A stretch of DNA of 64,000 nucleotides from Tritrichomonas musculus. Taxonomy: Eukaryota > Parabasalia > Tritrichomonadida > Tritrichomonadidae. Below the pieces are notes generated by a model, which was not told the origin of the DNA, did not search any database, and saw nothing but the letters and a program-made list of their open reading frames with translations. Below are positions 16,223 to 24,941 of the stretch, piece by piece. The stretch is taken from NCBI GenBank assembly GCA_039105265.1, contig JAPFFF010000019.1, forward strand, positions 2,574,501-2,638,500, in the 5' to 3' direction. Both the position numbers and the translations under genes were made by a program. Within the stretch, counting starts at the first letter, position 1. The number at the start of each line of letters is the position of its first letter.

Positions 16223-16573
16223 TCAATAAATTAATAAGCAACTGAATATAAATGATTCAGGTTCAATAACGTTTCCTTTCATGTCTGTAAACCATAAATG
16301 ATACTCTTTTTTTGTGTTGTTCAGACACTCATATTTCCTGTATTTGGTTTGTCGTCTGTTAGCAAGCATAATGAAATGGTCGCAGAAAGGCATGAATTCA
16401 ACTATATCTGAATGAACCATCAAATCACCAACAATATGTTGATTGACAACAGCCCCACAATACTGAACAACAATGTACTTCTTGTTGCGACTATAAACGA
16501 AATCATCAGGAAGATTAAAATCTTTTGATTGTGTGTGATAGTATCGTTTTGTGATTTGTTGTTTAGCTTTCAT
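16223..16573 (-). CDS. Conserved small element protein, 116 residues
   Basis: I choose the Met at MKAKQQITKRYYHTQ because B (24579) begins there. The core is among the best conserved between A, B and C: RNKKYIVVQYCGA, VGDLMVHSDIV, FIMLANRRQTKYRKY, WFTDMKGNVI and SCLLIY. It looks like a compact beta-rich fold. It overlaps the 3' end of the integrase by 11 bases in A and B, and lies 3 bases from it in C. No family is recognised; a minor capsid role is possible given its constancy, but unproven. Confidence 0.82.
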   Translation of the reverse strand: MKAKQQITKRYYHTQSKDFNLPDDFVYSRNKKYIVVQYCGAVVNQHIVGDLMVHSDIVEFMPFCDHFIMLANRRQTKYRKYECLNNTKKEYHLWFTDMKGNVIEPESFIFSCLLIY

Positions 16574-17678
16574 TTTGCGTTTTATAAGCCAAAAAGAATA
16601 TTTTATAATCATCATTCAAATCATCTATTGATGAACAAACATATTTTGTGTACATGATTGGTACAGTTATTATTGTTTTATTCTTCCGTGTTTTGTTAGT
16701 TTGACGCAAAGGATTTAATAGTTTACATTTAACGTTTCCAGACTCATAGCAAATGAATTCAGCGAGTTCATTGAACACTCTTCTTCGCTTTTCATGTTTC
16801 TTTTCTGTTTTTCCGTAATCGGTGTGAATGAGTATTATATTTTTGGGTTTATATGATAGAAGACCTTTAAATCGTTGTTTTTGTTGAATCTCTTTCAATT
16901 GCATTGATTTCGCTCTTATGTATTGCCATTCAAGGTCGCGGTCGTCTTGCATTTATTGAGGTGTTAGATAAATGTATTTTGATTGTCGTTTGTCAAGGTA
17001 TTCATCAGTTTCTTCATCAAATGATGTGTATAAAGGATTCAATAAGCGAAGAGATGAATGAGGAGTGTTATTGTACCATTCAACCATTTGTTGCATCAAT
17101 ACATTGTTTGTCATTCGTTGTTGTGATTGACCGAAAGCATTTCTTAATGTTCTGATTACTGCATCAACACATTTATGTGCATTCGTGAAAGGTGAATCAT
17201 CAATGATTAACTTTATTTTGTTAGGAGCTTTGAATTTAATTGATGGTTTGTCTGATTGATATCGCTCTTTACCGTTGCAATAACTTTTGAATGCATTTGA
17301 TATGAAAGCCTTTTCACCATCACATTTAATTGTTTCGATTCTGATATTCCTTTTATTGACTAGTTTATCAATTACTTTGATTACATACAACTCAGATTTG
17401 TAATCAATTGGTTCAACAATTAAGTATTTGGTGTTTACATTGATTAGGACGAGATAAGCTTTGTTTAATGCAAACATTATATCCATCTCGTACGCATACG
17501 GTTCAAATGAGAAGTCTGGTTTTGATAGTTTCTTTACTGTCTTCAATTGGTAATCCTTAATATAGGGCTCTGTTTTAATGTTTGTGTCTTTGATGTACTT
17601 GTATTTAGATTTGAAAGGATAGTTGATTGATTCCTTGTAGCTGCGTGCACTCGCTGCATCTTCGATGTAGTCATTCAT
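16563..17678 (-). pseudogene. Retrovirus-like (rve) integrase of element A, about one break
   Basis: The region aligns along its length with the intact integrases of B (23513-24589) and C (44946-46103). Recognisable parts are YPFKSKYKYI near the start, the first catalytic Asp region (EMDIMFALNKAYLVLI), the second (IKCDGEKAF), the HKCVDAVIRTLRN segment holding the third acidic residue, NNTPHSSLR, and a C-terminal Lys-rich beta domain. The copy is broken, with about one break. It lies between the 116-residue gene and the HNH gene; a TTTATTTTTG motif sits upstream. Confidence 0.85.
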
Positions 17679-17686
17679 TTGAATCG

Positions 17687-17696
17687 CAAAAATAAA
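17687..17696 (-). promoter_or_regulatory. Candidate promoter motif TTTATTTTTG
   Basis: It reads CAAAAATAAA on the plus strand, eight bases upstream of the integrase ATG at 17678. Element B's integrase has the same motif and spacing at 23495-23504. Confidence 0.5.
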
Positions 17697-17726
17697 GATA
17701 TTATTTAATGATGATTATTTAATCAT

Positions 17727-18335
17727 TTATTCAATCAAATTATGTTGAAACTTGAATCGATTTATAGATATTGTTATATATTTATTGTTAGTTGTTCGTG
17801 CACAAATATTTTTAGCTCCTGATTTTGCTATATTAATGTGTAATATCTTGTATAAATTATCTGTAAGTTTAGAATAAAAGATATCTTCATTTGATTCATC
17901 ATGATAATAATAATATTTATGTTCTTCAAATTCATGTCGCTCAGTTCGTGTTTCATAAAAATCAATCATTAATGCATCATCAGGTATATCATCAACGAAT
18001 TCATATTGAGCTTTCTTAAACGATGATTTATTGCTTAGATTCTCAGCTTGAGAAACCCAACGAAGATTTGATAAATGATTATCATCTCTTTGATGATTTA
18101 TATGGTCGATTTGTGTTTTGTGTTCTGGGTCATCATTTGGAATGAATTGTTTACCAATTAGAATATGTTTCTTATAAGATTTTCGATTTAATGGAACTCT
18201 TAAATATCCATTTACATATGATTCACTAACTTCATGATGATTGTCTTTTCGTCTGATTGTGAAAGGATAAACAGATAATATTTCATAATCATCAAAGTCT
18301 TTTAATTGTACAAACTCAGCTGCTTGTTCGGTCAT
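17727..18335 (-). CDS. HNH homing-type endonuclease with NUMOD4-like N-terminus, 202 residues
   Basis: The N-terminal DYEILSVYPFTIRRK segment resembles NUMOD4, a DNA-contacting module of phage-type homing endonucleases. It is followed by HILIGKQFIPND and the HNH_3 core QIDHINHQRDDNHLSNLRWVS (about residues 78-100) with its conserved His and Asn residues. The last 90 residues are Tyr-rich and conserved with the copies in B and C. Such enzymes cut DNA and promote their own spread. The gene sits between integrase and capsid here, but between polymerase and fibre in B and C. Confidence 0.9.
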   Translation of the reverse strand: MTEQAAEFVQLKDFDDYEILSVYPFTIRRKDNHHEVSESYVNGYLRVPLNRKSYKKHILIGKQFIPNDDPEHKTQIDHINHQRDDNHLSNLRWVSQAENLSNKSSFKKAQYEFVDDIPDDALMIDFYETRTERHEFEEHKYYYYHDESNEDIFYSKLTDNLYKILHINIAKSGAKNICARTTNNKYITISINRFKFQHNLIE

Positions 18336-18343
18336 TTATGAAA

Positions 18344-18353
18344 CAAAAATAAA
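18344..18353 (-). promoter_or_regulatory. Candidate promoter motif TTTATTTTTG
   Basis: It reads CAAAAATAAA on the plus strand, eight bases upstream of the HNH gene start at 18335. The same spacing occurs before the HNH gene of B (53163-53172). Confidence 0.5.
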
Positions 18354-18395
18354 AAATCAATTTAAAAACTTAATCATTAAATTAAATCATTATTT

Positions 18396-20339
18396 TTATT
18401 CATTTGCTTGGCTTCCTTGTGGTGATTCGTCATCAACATATTCCAAGCCTTCCAATGATAGTTTGAAATAAGAATCTCTAGTTATCCAAAGTTGAACGGG
18501 AGGAGGTCTGACAATTGTTCCGTTTGGTTCAACAACATTGAAATATGTGTCATCATCTCCAGTATAGATAGGCATTCCATTGACTTGTATTTGCACGTTT
18601 CCAAATCCCCCATCAAGTCCGTCGAATGTATACCCTGCACTCGCTCGTTCAGTTTGAATGTTGAAAACAAATGATGTTGCATCACTGATTGTGTTGTTGT
18701 ATCTCTTACCATTCGCGTCATTCTTTGGCATTGTCATTGAGTCTTCAAATTCCTTTGTGCATGAAAGAGTGATTGCATCTAAATCACCAGCCGTTAATTG
18801 ATTCTCAAAGAATCGTGCACCAATAGTTGAAACGTTTTCGTCTGGGAAGTTCTTTCCACCAATATTCAAGAAACAGTTTTGATAAACTGGATTTTCAAAG
18901 ACAGTTAAATCATTATGATGCTTTGGAAACATGATTGATAAATTAGTTGCATTGATTAATGGGATATTCAATGTTGACTTGATTCCGTTTGCTGCTGGAG
19001 CGATTGGGAAAGCATGATAATCAACTTTTTGTGAAGGAATGATTAAACCTTGTCTTAAAATGTCTTCAATTCCTTGTCTTGTAGCTTCACAAACACCAAA
19101 GCCTTGCATATTAGATTTACAAGCCATGATTGTCATTCGATTAACAGTTAATGTCGCTGTTTGTTTTGAATAATGAGCGCTCATCAACTTGTTGGCTTCA
19201 GTTTTAGATACAAAGTTAACGTAAACATGACCTGCATGTGATGGTTGAGGTAATTTACCATGTTCTTTGGTATAATGGGCTTGACAAATTGCTTTATTAT
19301 CATCAGTCTTTTCAATTCCAAGTTCAGTAAATTCATCATCAGTAAAGCTAAATATTAATGAACAATTTTCAATCAGTTCATCGAAATCACCTCCAGATGC
19401 AGATACGTATTGTTCTCTAACTTCATACTTCAATTGATATTTCGTTGGTGTTGGTTCAGGTGATGGTGGGTCTGGATTGTCTCCAGGTCCTGGAATCACA
19501 GCTTGATTACCAATTTGTGTGAATTGATGTTTGAGGTGTCCTCGTGCCTTGATTTCCTTTAGTCTGTTTAATTCTTCCATCGATATTGAATCATTGTCTT
19601 CAAGAAATACTTTTGCTTCAGCAACTGTGTAAGGGTCTAATACTGCCCAAACAAGACCAGCGGGACTAACTTGAAAACGAATTGATAAATCACCAATGAT
19701 TCCGTTAGGGAATAAATCAAATGCTTGTAATGCGAGCAAATCATCAAAAGGAACATTCAAATCAAATTCGACTTCACTTCTTCCAGTGTTCTTAAATGAA
19801 TTCAAGTTAACATAAACTCCTGCATGTGTCTGTGAATAGTTGCTAATGTTTTCCCACAATGAATGAACGAATCTGCGGCGTTTCTTCTCGGCTTCTGGTT
19901 TAACTGAAGAATACAAGAAGCCTTCACGAATGCATTCATTCTGTTGGTATCCGACATTGACATTATTATGAAGAATCTCTAACCTGTCAAACAACTGGTT
20001 TGATGATTTGAAACCGACAAACAGTTTGTACAAGTTGTTGGGGTCATTGATTTCATTTAATTTACTCATATCTGTATTCAATGATAAATCTAATTTAACG
20101 TGAAATGTTAAGAAACCTTTATCAATATCACTGATGAAGTGGTCAGGATGTGTTAAACTTATTTGCGAATATTGTCCTTGATGAAATGGAGCTGGTTGGT
20201 CATGACAGTCAACAGTTCTAAATGAAAATGAACGCGTACCGTCATTGACATTAATCATGTTCCGCATCTCTTCAAATGCATGAAGAACGTTTCCTGTTTC
20301 AGTGCGAAGATTATGAGCTCTCTCGTTTCTGTATAACAT
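18396..20339 (-). CDS. Major capsid protein, double-jelly-roll type
   Basis: At 647 residues, the same as element C's copy (46966-48909), this is the expected Polinton capsid protein. Conserved parts include the N-terminal MLYRNERAHN, TRSFSFRTVDCHDQPAPFHQ, DLNVPFDDLLALQAFDLFP and, late, PKHHNDLTVFENPVYQNC and PPPVQLWITRD. A Pro-rich hinge around residues 280-300 leads into a variable block (about 300-395). That block resembles element C's but not element B's, although the rest is nearly identical to B. The double-jelly-roll assignment rests on length, place next to the pVI-like gene and the element family, not on a structure. Confidence 0.88.
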   Translation of the reverse strand: MLYRNERAHNLRTETGNVLHAFEEMRNMINVNDGTRSFSFRTVDCHDQPAPFHQGQYSQISLTHPDHFISDIDKGFLTFHVKLDLSLNTDMSKLNEINDPNNLYKLFVGFKSSNQLFDRLEILHNNVNVGYQQNECIREGFLYSSVKPEAEKKRRRFVHSLWENISNYSQTHAGVYVNLNSFKNTGRSEVEFDLNVPFDDLLALQAFDLFPNGIIGDLSIRFQVSPAGLVWAVLDPYTVAEAKVFLEDNDSISMEELNRLKEIKARGHLKHQFTQIGNQAVIPGPGDNPDPPSPEPTPTKYQLKYEVREQYVSASGGDFDELIENCSLIFSFTDDEFTELGIEKTDDNKAICQAHYTKEHGKLPQPSHAGHVYVNFVSKTEANKLMSAHYSKQTATLTVNRMTIMACKSNMQGFGVCEATRQGIEDILRQGLIIPSQKVDYHAFPIAPAANGIKSTLNIPLINATNLSIMFPKHHNDLTVFENPVYQNCFLNIGGKNFPDENVSTIGARFFENQLTAGDLDAITLSCTKEFEDSMTMPKNDANGKRYNNTISDATSFVFNIQTERASAGYTFDGLDGGFGNVQIQVNGMPIYTGDDDTYFNVVEPNGTIVRPPPVQLWITRDSYFKLSLEGLEYVDDESPQGSQANE

Positions 20340-20388
20340 TTATGATTGAATAAAAAGGAAATAAAACACTTTTATCATTAATTAAATT

Positions 20389-20643
20389 ATGGGTGTCGGT
20401 ATATTCAACAAAATCAAGAACGCATTTAAATCAATTGGCGGCAAAGTTAAATCATTCGCTCAGAAAGCAGTTAAAGCAATTCCAAAAGTTGTTGATGTTG
20501 GAAAGCAAATCGTTGACAGAGTTAAACCGATTACACAATTCATTCCTGGTGTCGGTCAGGTTGTTGACGCAATTGATACAGGTTTAAATGTTGCTGACAG
20601 AGTTGGGAGATTTGGAAAATCAATATTGAATGAAGTTAAATGA
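20389..20643 (+). CDS. pVI-like amphipathic minor capsid protein, 84 residues
   Basis: It begins MGVGIFNKIKNAFKSIGGKV, an amphipathic basic helix, followed by Val/Ile-rich helices and a Gly-Val turn (FIPGVGQVVDAIDTGLN). This closely echoes the membrane-lytic N-terminal region of adenovirus protein VI (xxWxxIKNFGSxxKNYG... then VVDGLASGISGVVDL), as recalled from the family. It is divergent from the capsid gene, 49 bases apart, in both A and C. I infer an internal capsid protein that could disrupt membranes. Confidence 0.72.
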   Translation: MGVGIFNKIKNAFKSIGGKVKSFAQKAVKAIPKVVDVGKQIVDRVKPITQFIPGVGQVVDAIDTGLNVADRVGRFGKSILNEVK

Positions 20644-20679
20644 AAAACAATGAATTATAATGATTTAATATAATTATAA

Positions 20680-21156
20680 ATGAATGAAAACATTAATGAA
20701 CTTAAAGTTATAAATGATAATGTAAATGAATCAAAAGTATTTAAATCAATTGAAGAGTTCAATTTGTTCTATCAAAAGAATATCGAGCAAATGAAATCAC
20801 AAACGACTAACTATTTGAACAAGATTTATAAAATCATCACTAATGACGGCAACGAATACAAAATCACTAAGCGAAATTGTACAGACGGTAAAAGACTTAA
20901 CGGCGACATTTATTTGAAGAAAGTTGGGAACACAATCACTAAAACACTTGAAAATGACAACATCAAAGCTGATATATCATTAATGAAAAAATCGATTAAC
21001 GAACTCAATGAATTAATAAATCAATTGAACAACAAAAATAAAATACTTGAAGAACATATTAATAAGCTTTCAAACGTTGTCGACCAACAATCAAAAGTTA
21101 TTAATGAATATGTATTAAATGTTGTTGCTCCTGACAACCACAGAATGATTAAGTGA
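20680..21156 (+). CDS. Conserved protein with C-terminal coiled coil, 158 residues
   Basis: After a variable start, the segment SIEEFNLFYQKN ... YLNKIYKI ... YKITKRNC ... GKRLNGDIYLKK is shared with element C's copy (49249-49647). The C-terminal third (KKSINELNELINQLNNKNKI and onwards) is a likely coiled coil, suggesting a di- or trimer. Function not recognised. It lies after the pVI-like gene in the same direction and overlaps the end of the convergent 77-residue gene. Confidence 0.78.
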   Translation: MNENINELKVINDNVNESKVFKSIEEFNLFYQKNIEQMKSQTTNYLNKIYKIITNDGNEYKITKRNCTDGKRLNGDIYLKKVGNTITKTLENDNIKADISLMKKSINELNELINQLNNKNKILEEHINKLSNVVDQQSKVINEYVLNVVAPDNHRMIK

Positions 21157-21348
21157 ATCATGATGATTTAATGATTTAGTCGTTTTTGGAGGTGGTTCAT
21201 GAAATATATTTCCTTTTTCATTATAACATTTCACTGTTGGTGCTGAATTTATTTTTGTTCTATTCTTTTGCATCGTTAATTGTAATCTATCAAAATGGTT
21301 TTTATGCTTATCGTCATGAACGGTTCTTAATTGATTAATAGCAGACAT
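21115..21348 (-). CDS. Small basic protein, 77 residues
   Basis: It shares with element C's copy (49657-49896) the pattern LHD/VHDxKHxNxFDRxxLxxQKxRTxxNSAPTVK, a G-x-I-x-HE-x-PPKT segment and LNHS near the end. Basic and Pro-containing; no known motif. Conservation at the same place between two diverged elements supports coding. Its start is 14 bases from the divergent 75-residue gene. Confidence 0.75.
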   Translation of the reverse strand: MSAINQLRTVHDDKHKNHFDRLQLTMQKNRTKINSAPTVKCYNEKGNIFHEPPPKTTKSLNHHDSLNHSVVVRSNNI

Positions 21349-21362
21349 TTAATTATTATTAA

Positions 21363-21590
21363 ATGAGTGAACTAACAGAATACAAGAAAGAAATACCAGA
21401 ACTAAAACGAATCAAACGAGGATTGAAAGAAAAGTGTTATGATTACAAACAATGTCTCAACAATATCAAATCAGGAATGTTGGGCTCTGACGGTCTTGCC
21501 GTTCGTGAGTCTCTTATCGAAGACATCAACAGCCTCAAACACAAACTGCATCAACTTGAGAATGAATTAAATGAATTGTCTAATAAATGA
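21363..21590 (+). CDS. Small helical protein, 75 residues, reaching into the terminal repeat
   Basis: MSELTEYKKEIPELKRIKRGL is followed by LNNIKSGMLGSDGLAVRESLIEDINSLK and a heptad-like end. Element C's copy (49912-50142) shares LNNIKTGMLGSNGLAIRESLIEDINSLK. It is probably a coiled-coil protein. Its 3' end lies within the right inverted repeat, so the left repeat carries a non-coding matching segment (about 905-1000). Confidence 0.78.
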   Translation: MSELTEYKKEIPELKRIKRGLKEKCYDYKQCLNNIKSGMLGSDGLAVRESLIEDINSLKHKLHQLENELNELSNK

Positions 21591-21844
21591 ATCATCAATT
21601 GATGGTAATCATTAAATGAGTTCATATTATTTTTGTTCATTAGTCGTGTTGACGGTGGGCTTTAGCTCGACGGAAACCGACTGATATATACTACTAAACA
21701 AGTTCAAAGATGAAGATTCAAAAGTGTCTACCCGATTTTTGAATGAAATGAGGGGCTAATTTTGAAAAAGTGGCGATTTTTTGAGTCATGGCGCTGAGGT
21801 TTGGGGTCTGTAAATCCTGGTTTGAGGGGTCATTTTTTAATCCC

Positions 21845-22195
21845 CTAATGACATGATGGTATCGTTAATGAATTCATTTGTTCAATTCTTTTAATGAAAT
21901 GTTTGCTAATAATTATATCATCTTTGATTTTCTTTCCTGATTTGAATGAAATGTCAGGAGTTAAACGATAAGCTGGTGATATGCTATTGGTTTTAAATCT
22001 GCTTGGTAATTCTTTTGATTGTTGTTCATCAGGATAATATCGATAAAATTTCTTTGTTGAAAGACTGAAGAAATAAAACCTTTTATGAAAAGTGTGATTG
22101 CAATGTGATATCAATTGTTTAACATCAGCTGGCATTACATTATCAATTGGAACAATATCTTCAAAGTCATTAATGTGTTGATAATAGTTTGTCAT
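21845..22195 (-). CDS. Second copy of the 116-residue cargo protein
   Basis: The encoded protein is identical to that at 301-651, as expected for a gene carried inside an inverted repeat kept uniform by copying between the ends. Confidence 0.7.
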   Translation of the reverse strand: MTNYYQHINDFEDIVPIDNVMPADVKQLISHCNHTFHKRFYFFSLSTKKFYRYYPDEQQSKELPSRFKTNSISPAYRLTPDISFKSGKKIKDDIIISKHFIKRIEQMNSLTIPSCH

Positions 22196-22235
22196 TTTAT
22201 GGGAGGATAAAAAACTCCCACCATTTAAAGAGATG

Positions 22236-22334
22236 TTATTTTTGGGAGTTTGTCAATTTATTCAAAATTTGTCTACCCGATTTTTGAATGAAATGGGAGG
22301 CTAATTTTGAAAAAGTGGCGATTTTTTGAGTCAT
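22236..22334 (-). CDS. Possible 32-residue micro-ORF, right end copy
   Basis: Mirror image of 162-260 in the outer end block; see that entry for the cross-element comparison. Coding is not established. Confidence 0.33.
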   Translation of the reverse strand: MTQKIATFSKLASHFIQKSGRQILNKLTNSQK

Positions 22335-22416
22335 GGCGCTGAGGTTTGTGGTCTGTAAACCCTATGACAAGGGGGTCATTTTATATCCCCCAACCAGACG
22401 GTCCACTATCACTACT

Positions 22417-22422
22417 GACCTT
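22417..22422. repeat. Target site duplication of element A (right copy)
   Basis: GACCTT directly follows the right end of element A and equals 74-79. Confidence 0.93.
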
Positions 22423-23424
22423 TCAATGTATTTCAGTTATACAGCAGAAGAGTTCGCAAAATTAGACCTCAAACCAACCACAACTGATGAAGAAATTTGT
22501 TTAGCAAATCCAGATTACACAAAACCACCATTGACACACAACGACGGAAAGTATTATGTTTGGCAAATTGAGAAAACAGTTGCTAAATCAGCTCTCAGAG
22601 TTGTTAATGAATATCATGATGCAAGAGCTCAATTATTGAAAGAAACTTATTCTGCTCAAACAGCAACATTAACAGTTAATCGAATGACCATCACAGCTTG
22701 TAAATCTAATATGCAAGGCTTTGGTGTTTGTGAAGCTACAAGACAAGGAATTGAAGACATTTTAAGACAAGGTTTAATCATTCCTTCACAAAAAGTTGAT
22801 TATCATGCTTTCCCAATCGCTCCAGCAGCAAACGGAATCAAGTCAACATTGAATATCCCATTAATCAATGCAACTAATTTATCAATCATGTTTCCAAAGC
22901 ATCATAATGATTTAACTGTCTTTGAAAATCCAGTTTATCAAAACTGTTTCTTGAATATTGGTGGAAAGAACTTCCCAGACGAAAACGTTTCAACTATTGG
23001 TGCACGATTCTTTGAAAATCAATTAACGGCTGGTGATTTAGATGCAATCACTCTTTCATGCACAAAGGAATTTGAAGACTCAATGACAATGCCAAAGAAT
23101 GACGCGAACGGAAAGAGATACAAGAATACAATTAGTGATGCAACATCATTTGTTTTCAACATTCAAACAGAACGAGCAAGCGCAGGATATTGTTATGACG
23201 GACTTGATGGAGGTTTCGGAAACGTTCAAATACAAGTCAATGGAATGCCTATCTATACAGGAGATGATGACACATATTACAATGTTGTTGAACCTGATGG
23301 AACTATCATCAGACCACCCCCAACACAATTATGGATAACTAGGGACACCGACTTCCATTTATCTCTTGACGGTTTAGAATATCATGACGACGAATCACCA
23401 AAAGGAAGCCAAGCAAATGAATAA
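22417..23424 (+). pseudogene. Element B major capsid protein, downstream part, interrupted by A
   Basis: From the TATLTVNRMTI segment onward it is nearly identical to the capsid protein of element A (same PKHHNDLTVFENPVYQNC and LWITRD regions and the same GSQANE end). The block before this differs strongly from A's, so the surface-loop region has a separate history. An open frame runs back into A's terminal repeat, but that is a chance start. The gene is split from its upstream part by the 22-kb insertion. Confidence 0.88.
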
Positions 23425-23451
23425 ATAAATTGATTTTCATTAAATAATCAT

Positions 23452-23481
23452 TTTGCTTTGCAAAAGGGAACAGAGTTCCTT
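23452..23481. repeat. 30-bp twin-hairpin repeat between capsid and integrase genes
   Basis: TTTGC-TTT-GCAAA is followed by GGAAC-AGA-GTTCC. It has the same size and architecture as the copies in element A, but the second hairpin has changed on both arms, keeping the pairing. Confidence 0.78.
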
Positions 23482-23494
23482 CATAAATTAATGC

Positions 23495-23504
23495 TTTATT
23501 TTTG
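23495..23504 (+). promoter_or_regulatory. Candidate promoter motif TTTATTTTTG
   Basis: It ends eight bases before the integrase ATG at 23513. Confidence 0.5.
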
Positions 23505-23512
23505 TGATTCAA

Positions 23513-24589
23513 ATGAATGAATCAATCAACTATCCTTTCAAATCTAAATACAAGTACATCAAAGACACAAACATTAAAACTGAGCCCTATATTAAGGATT
23601 ACCAATTGAAAACAGTAAAGAAACTATCAAAACCTGACTTCTCATTTGAGCCTCATTGTTGGGAAATGGATATAATGTTTGCGTTAAACAAAGCTTATCT
23701 CGTCCTAATCAATGTAAACACCAAATACTTAATTGTTGAACCAATTGATTACAAATCTGTGTTTTATGTAATCAAAGTAATTGATAAACTAGTCAATAAA
23801 AGGAATATCAGAATTGAAACAATTAAATGTGATGGTGAAAAGGCTTTTATATCAAATACATTCAAAGACTATTGCAACGGTGAAGAGCTATATCAAACAA
23901 ACAAACCGTCAATTAAAGTCAAAGCACCAAACAAAATAAAGTTAATCATTGATGATTCACCTTTCACGAATGCACATAAATGTGTTGATGCCGTAATCAG
24001 AACATTACGAAATGCTTTCGGTGAATCACAACAACGAATGACAAACAATGTATTGATACAACAAACGGTTGAATGGTACAATAACACTCCTCATTCATCT
24101 CTTCGCTTATTGAATCCTTTATACACGTCATTTGACGAAGAAACTGATGAATACCTTGACAAACGACAATCAAAATACATTTATCTAACACCTCAACAGA
24201 TGCAAGATGACCGCGACCTTGAATGGCAATACATTAGAGCCAAATCAATGCAATTGAAAGAGATTCAACAAAAACAACGATTTAAAGGTCTTCTGTCATA
24301 TAAACCCAAAAATATAATACTCATTCACACCGATAACGGAAAAACAGAAAAGAAACATGAAAAGCGAAGAAGAGTGTTCAATGAACTTGCTGAATTCATT
24401 TGTTATGAATCAGGAAACGTTAAATGTATACTATTAAATCCTTTGCGTCAAACTAACAAAACACTGAAGAACAAAACAATAATAACAGTTCCAATCATGT
24501 ACACAAAATATGTTTGTTCATCAATAGATGCTTTGAATGATGATTATAAAATATTCTTTTTGACTTATAAAACGCAAAATGAAAGCTAA
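23513..24589 (+). CDS. Retrovirus-like (rve) integrase of element B
   Basis: I take the start MNESINYPFKSKYKYI (359 residues), just after the promoter-like motif. The enzyme joins element ends to target DNA, leaving 6-bp duplications. The catalytic core shows EMDIMFALNKAYLVLINVNT (first Asp), IKCDGEKAF (second Asp) and, about 55 residues on, HKCVDAVIRTLRNAFG with the third acidic position, then NNTPHSSLRLLNP. The C-terminal domain (KPKNIILIHTDNGKTEKK) is Lys-rich and resembles the SH3/chromo-like tails of such integrases. This copy looks whole. It overlaps the next gene by 11 bases. Confidence 0.92.
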   Translation: MNESINYPFKSKYKYIKDTNIKTEPYIKDYQLKTVKKLSKPDFSFEPHCWEMDIMFALNKAYLVLINVNTKYLIVEPIDYKSVFYVIKVIDKLVNKRNIRIETIKCDGEKAFISNTFKDYCNGEELYQTNKPSIKVKAPNKIKLIIDDSPFTNAHKCVDAVIRTLRNAFGESQQRMTNNVLIQQTVEWYNNTPHSSLRLLNPLYTSFDEETDEYLDKRQSKYIYLTPQQMQDDRDLEWQYIRAKSMQLKEIQQKQRFKGLLSYKPKNIILIHTDNGKTEKKHEKRRRVFNELAEFICYESGNVKCILLNPLRQTNKTLKNKTIITVPIMYTKYVCSSIDALNDDYKIFFLTYKTQNES

Positions 24590-24929
24590 ACAACCAATCA
24601 CAAAACGATACTATCACACACAATCAAAAGATTTTAATCTTCCTGATGATTTCGTTTATAGTCGCAACAAGAAGTATATTGTTGTTCAGTATTGCGGGGC
24701 TGTTGTCAATCAACATATTGTCGGTGATTTGATGGTTCATTCAGATATAGTTGAATTCATGCCTTTCTGCGACCATTTCATTATGCTTGCTAACAGACGA
24801 CAAACCAAATACAGAAAATATGAGTGTCTGAACAACACAAAAAAAGAATATCATTTATGGTTCACAGATATGAAAGGAAACGTTATTGAACCTGAATCAT
24901 TTATATTCAGTTGTCTTTTGATTTATTAA
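24579..24929 (+). CDS. Conserved small element protein, 116 residues
   Basis: It is almost identical to the protein at 16223-16573 in element A and clearly related to 44613-44942 in element C (YIVVQYxGA, GDLMVHSxIV, FIMLANRRQTKYRKY, WFTD). It overlaps the integrase end by 11 bases, which suggests translation from a shared transcript or a compact arrangement. Function unknown. Confidence 0.82.
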   Translation: MKAKQPITKRYYHTQSKDFNLPDDFVYSRNKKYIVVQYCGAVVNQHIVGDLMVHSDIVEFMPFCDHFIMLANRRQTKYRKYECLNNTKKEYHLWFTDMKGNVIEPESFIFSCLLIY

Positions 24930-24941
24930 TGACTATTCAAA

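Larger units (their letters stand above)
80..22416. mobile_element. Polinton/Maverick element A, nearly whole, about one break
   Basis: This 22.3-kb element starts AGTAGT and ends ACTACT, has inverted repeats of about 0.9 kb and a GACCTT target duplication. It carries the expected Polinton set: ATPase, protein-primed polymerase, integrase, major capsid protein, pVI-like protein, fibre and several small conserved genes, plus KilA-N and HNH accessory genes. It lies inside the major capsid gene of element B. Its inverted repeats are nearly identical, including a 116-residue protein that reads the same at both ends, so the insertion looks young. About one break is visible, in the integrase. Confidence 0.95.
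21516..22416. repeat. Right terminal inverted repeat of element A
   Basis: This is the reverse complement of about 80-1000, ending GGTCCACTATCACTACT. It includes the inner end copy (21717-21845), the cargo gene and the outer end block (22235-22416). Confidence 0.9.

Noticed and set aside
22333-22416. Start codon within A's right terminal repeat leading in frame into B's capsid segment
   Set aside because: It is a chance frame across the insertion junction; the capsid family starts quite differently (MLYRNERAHN).
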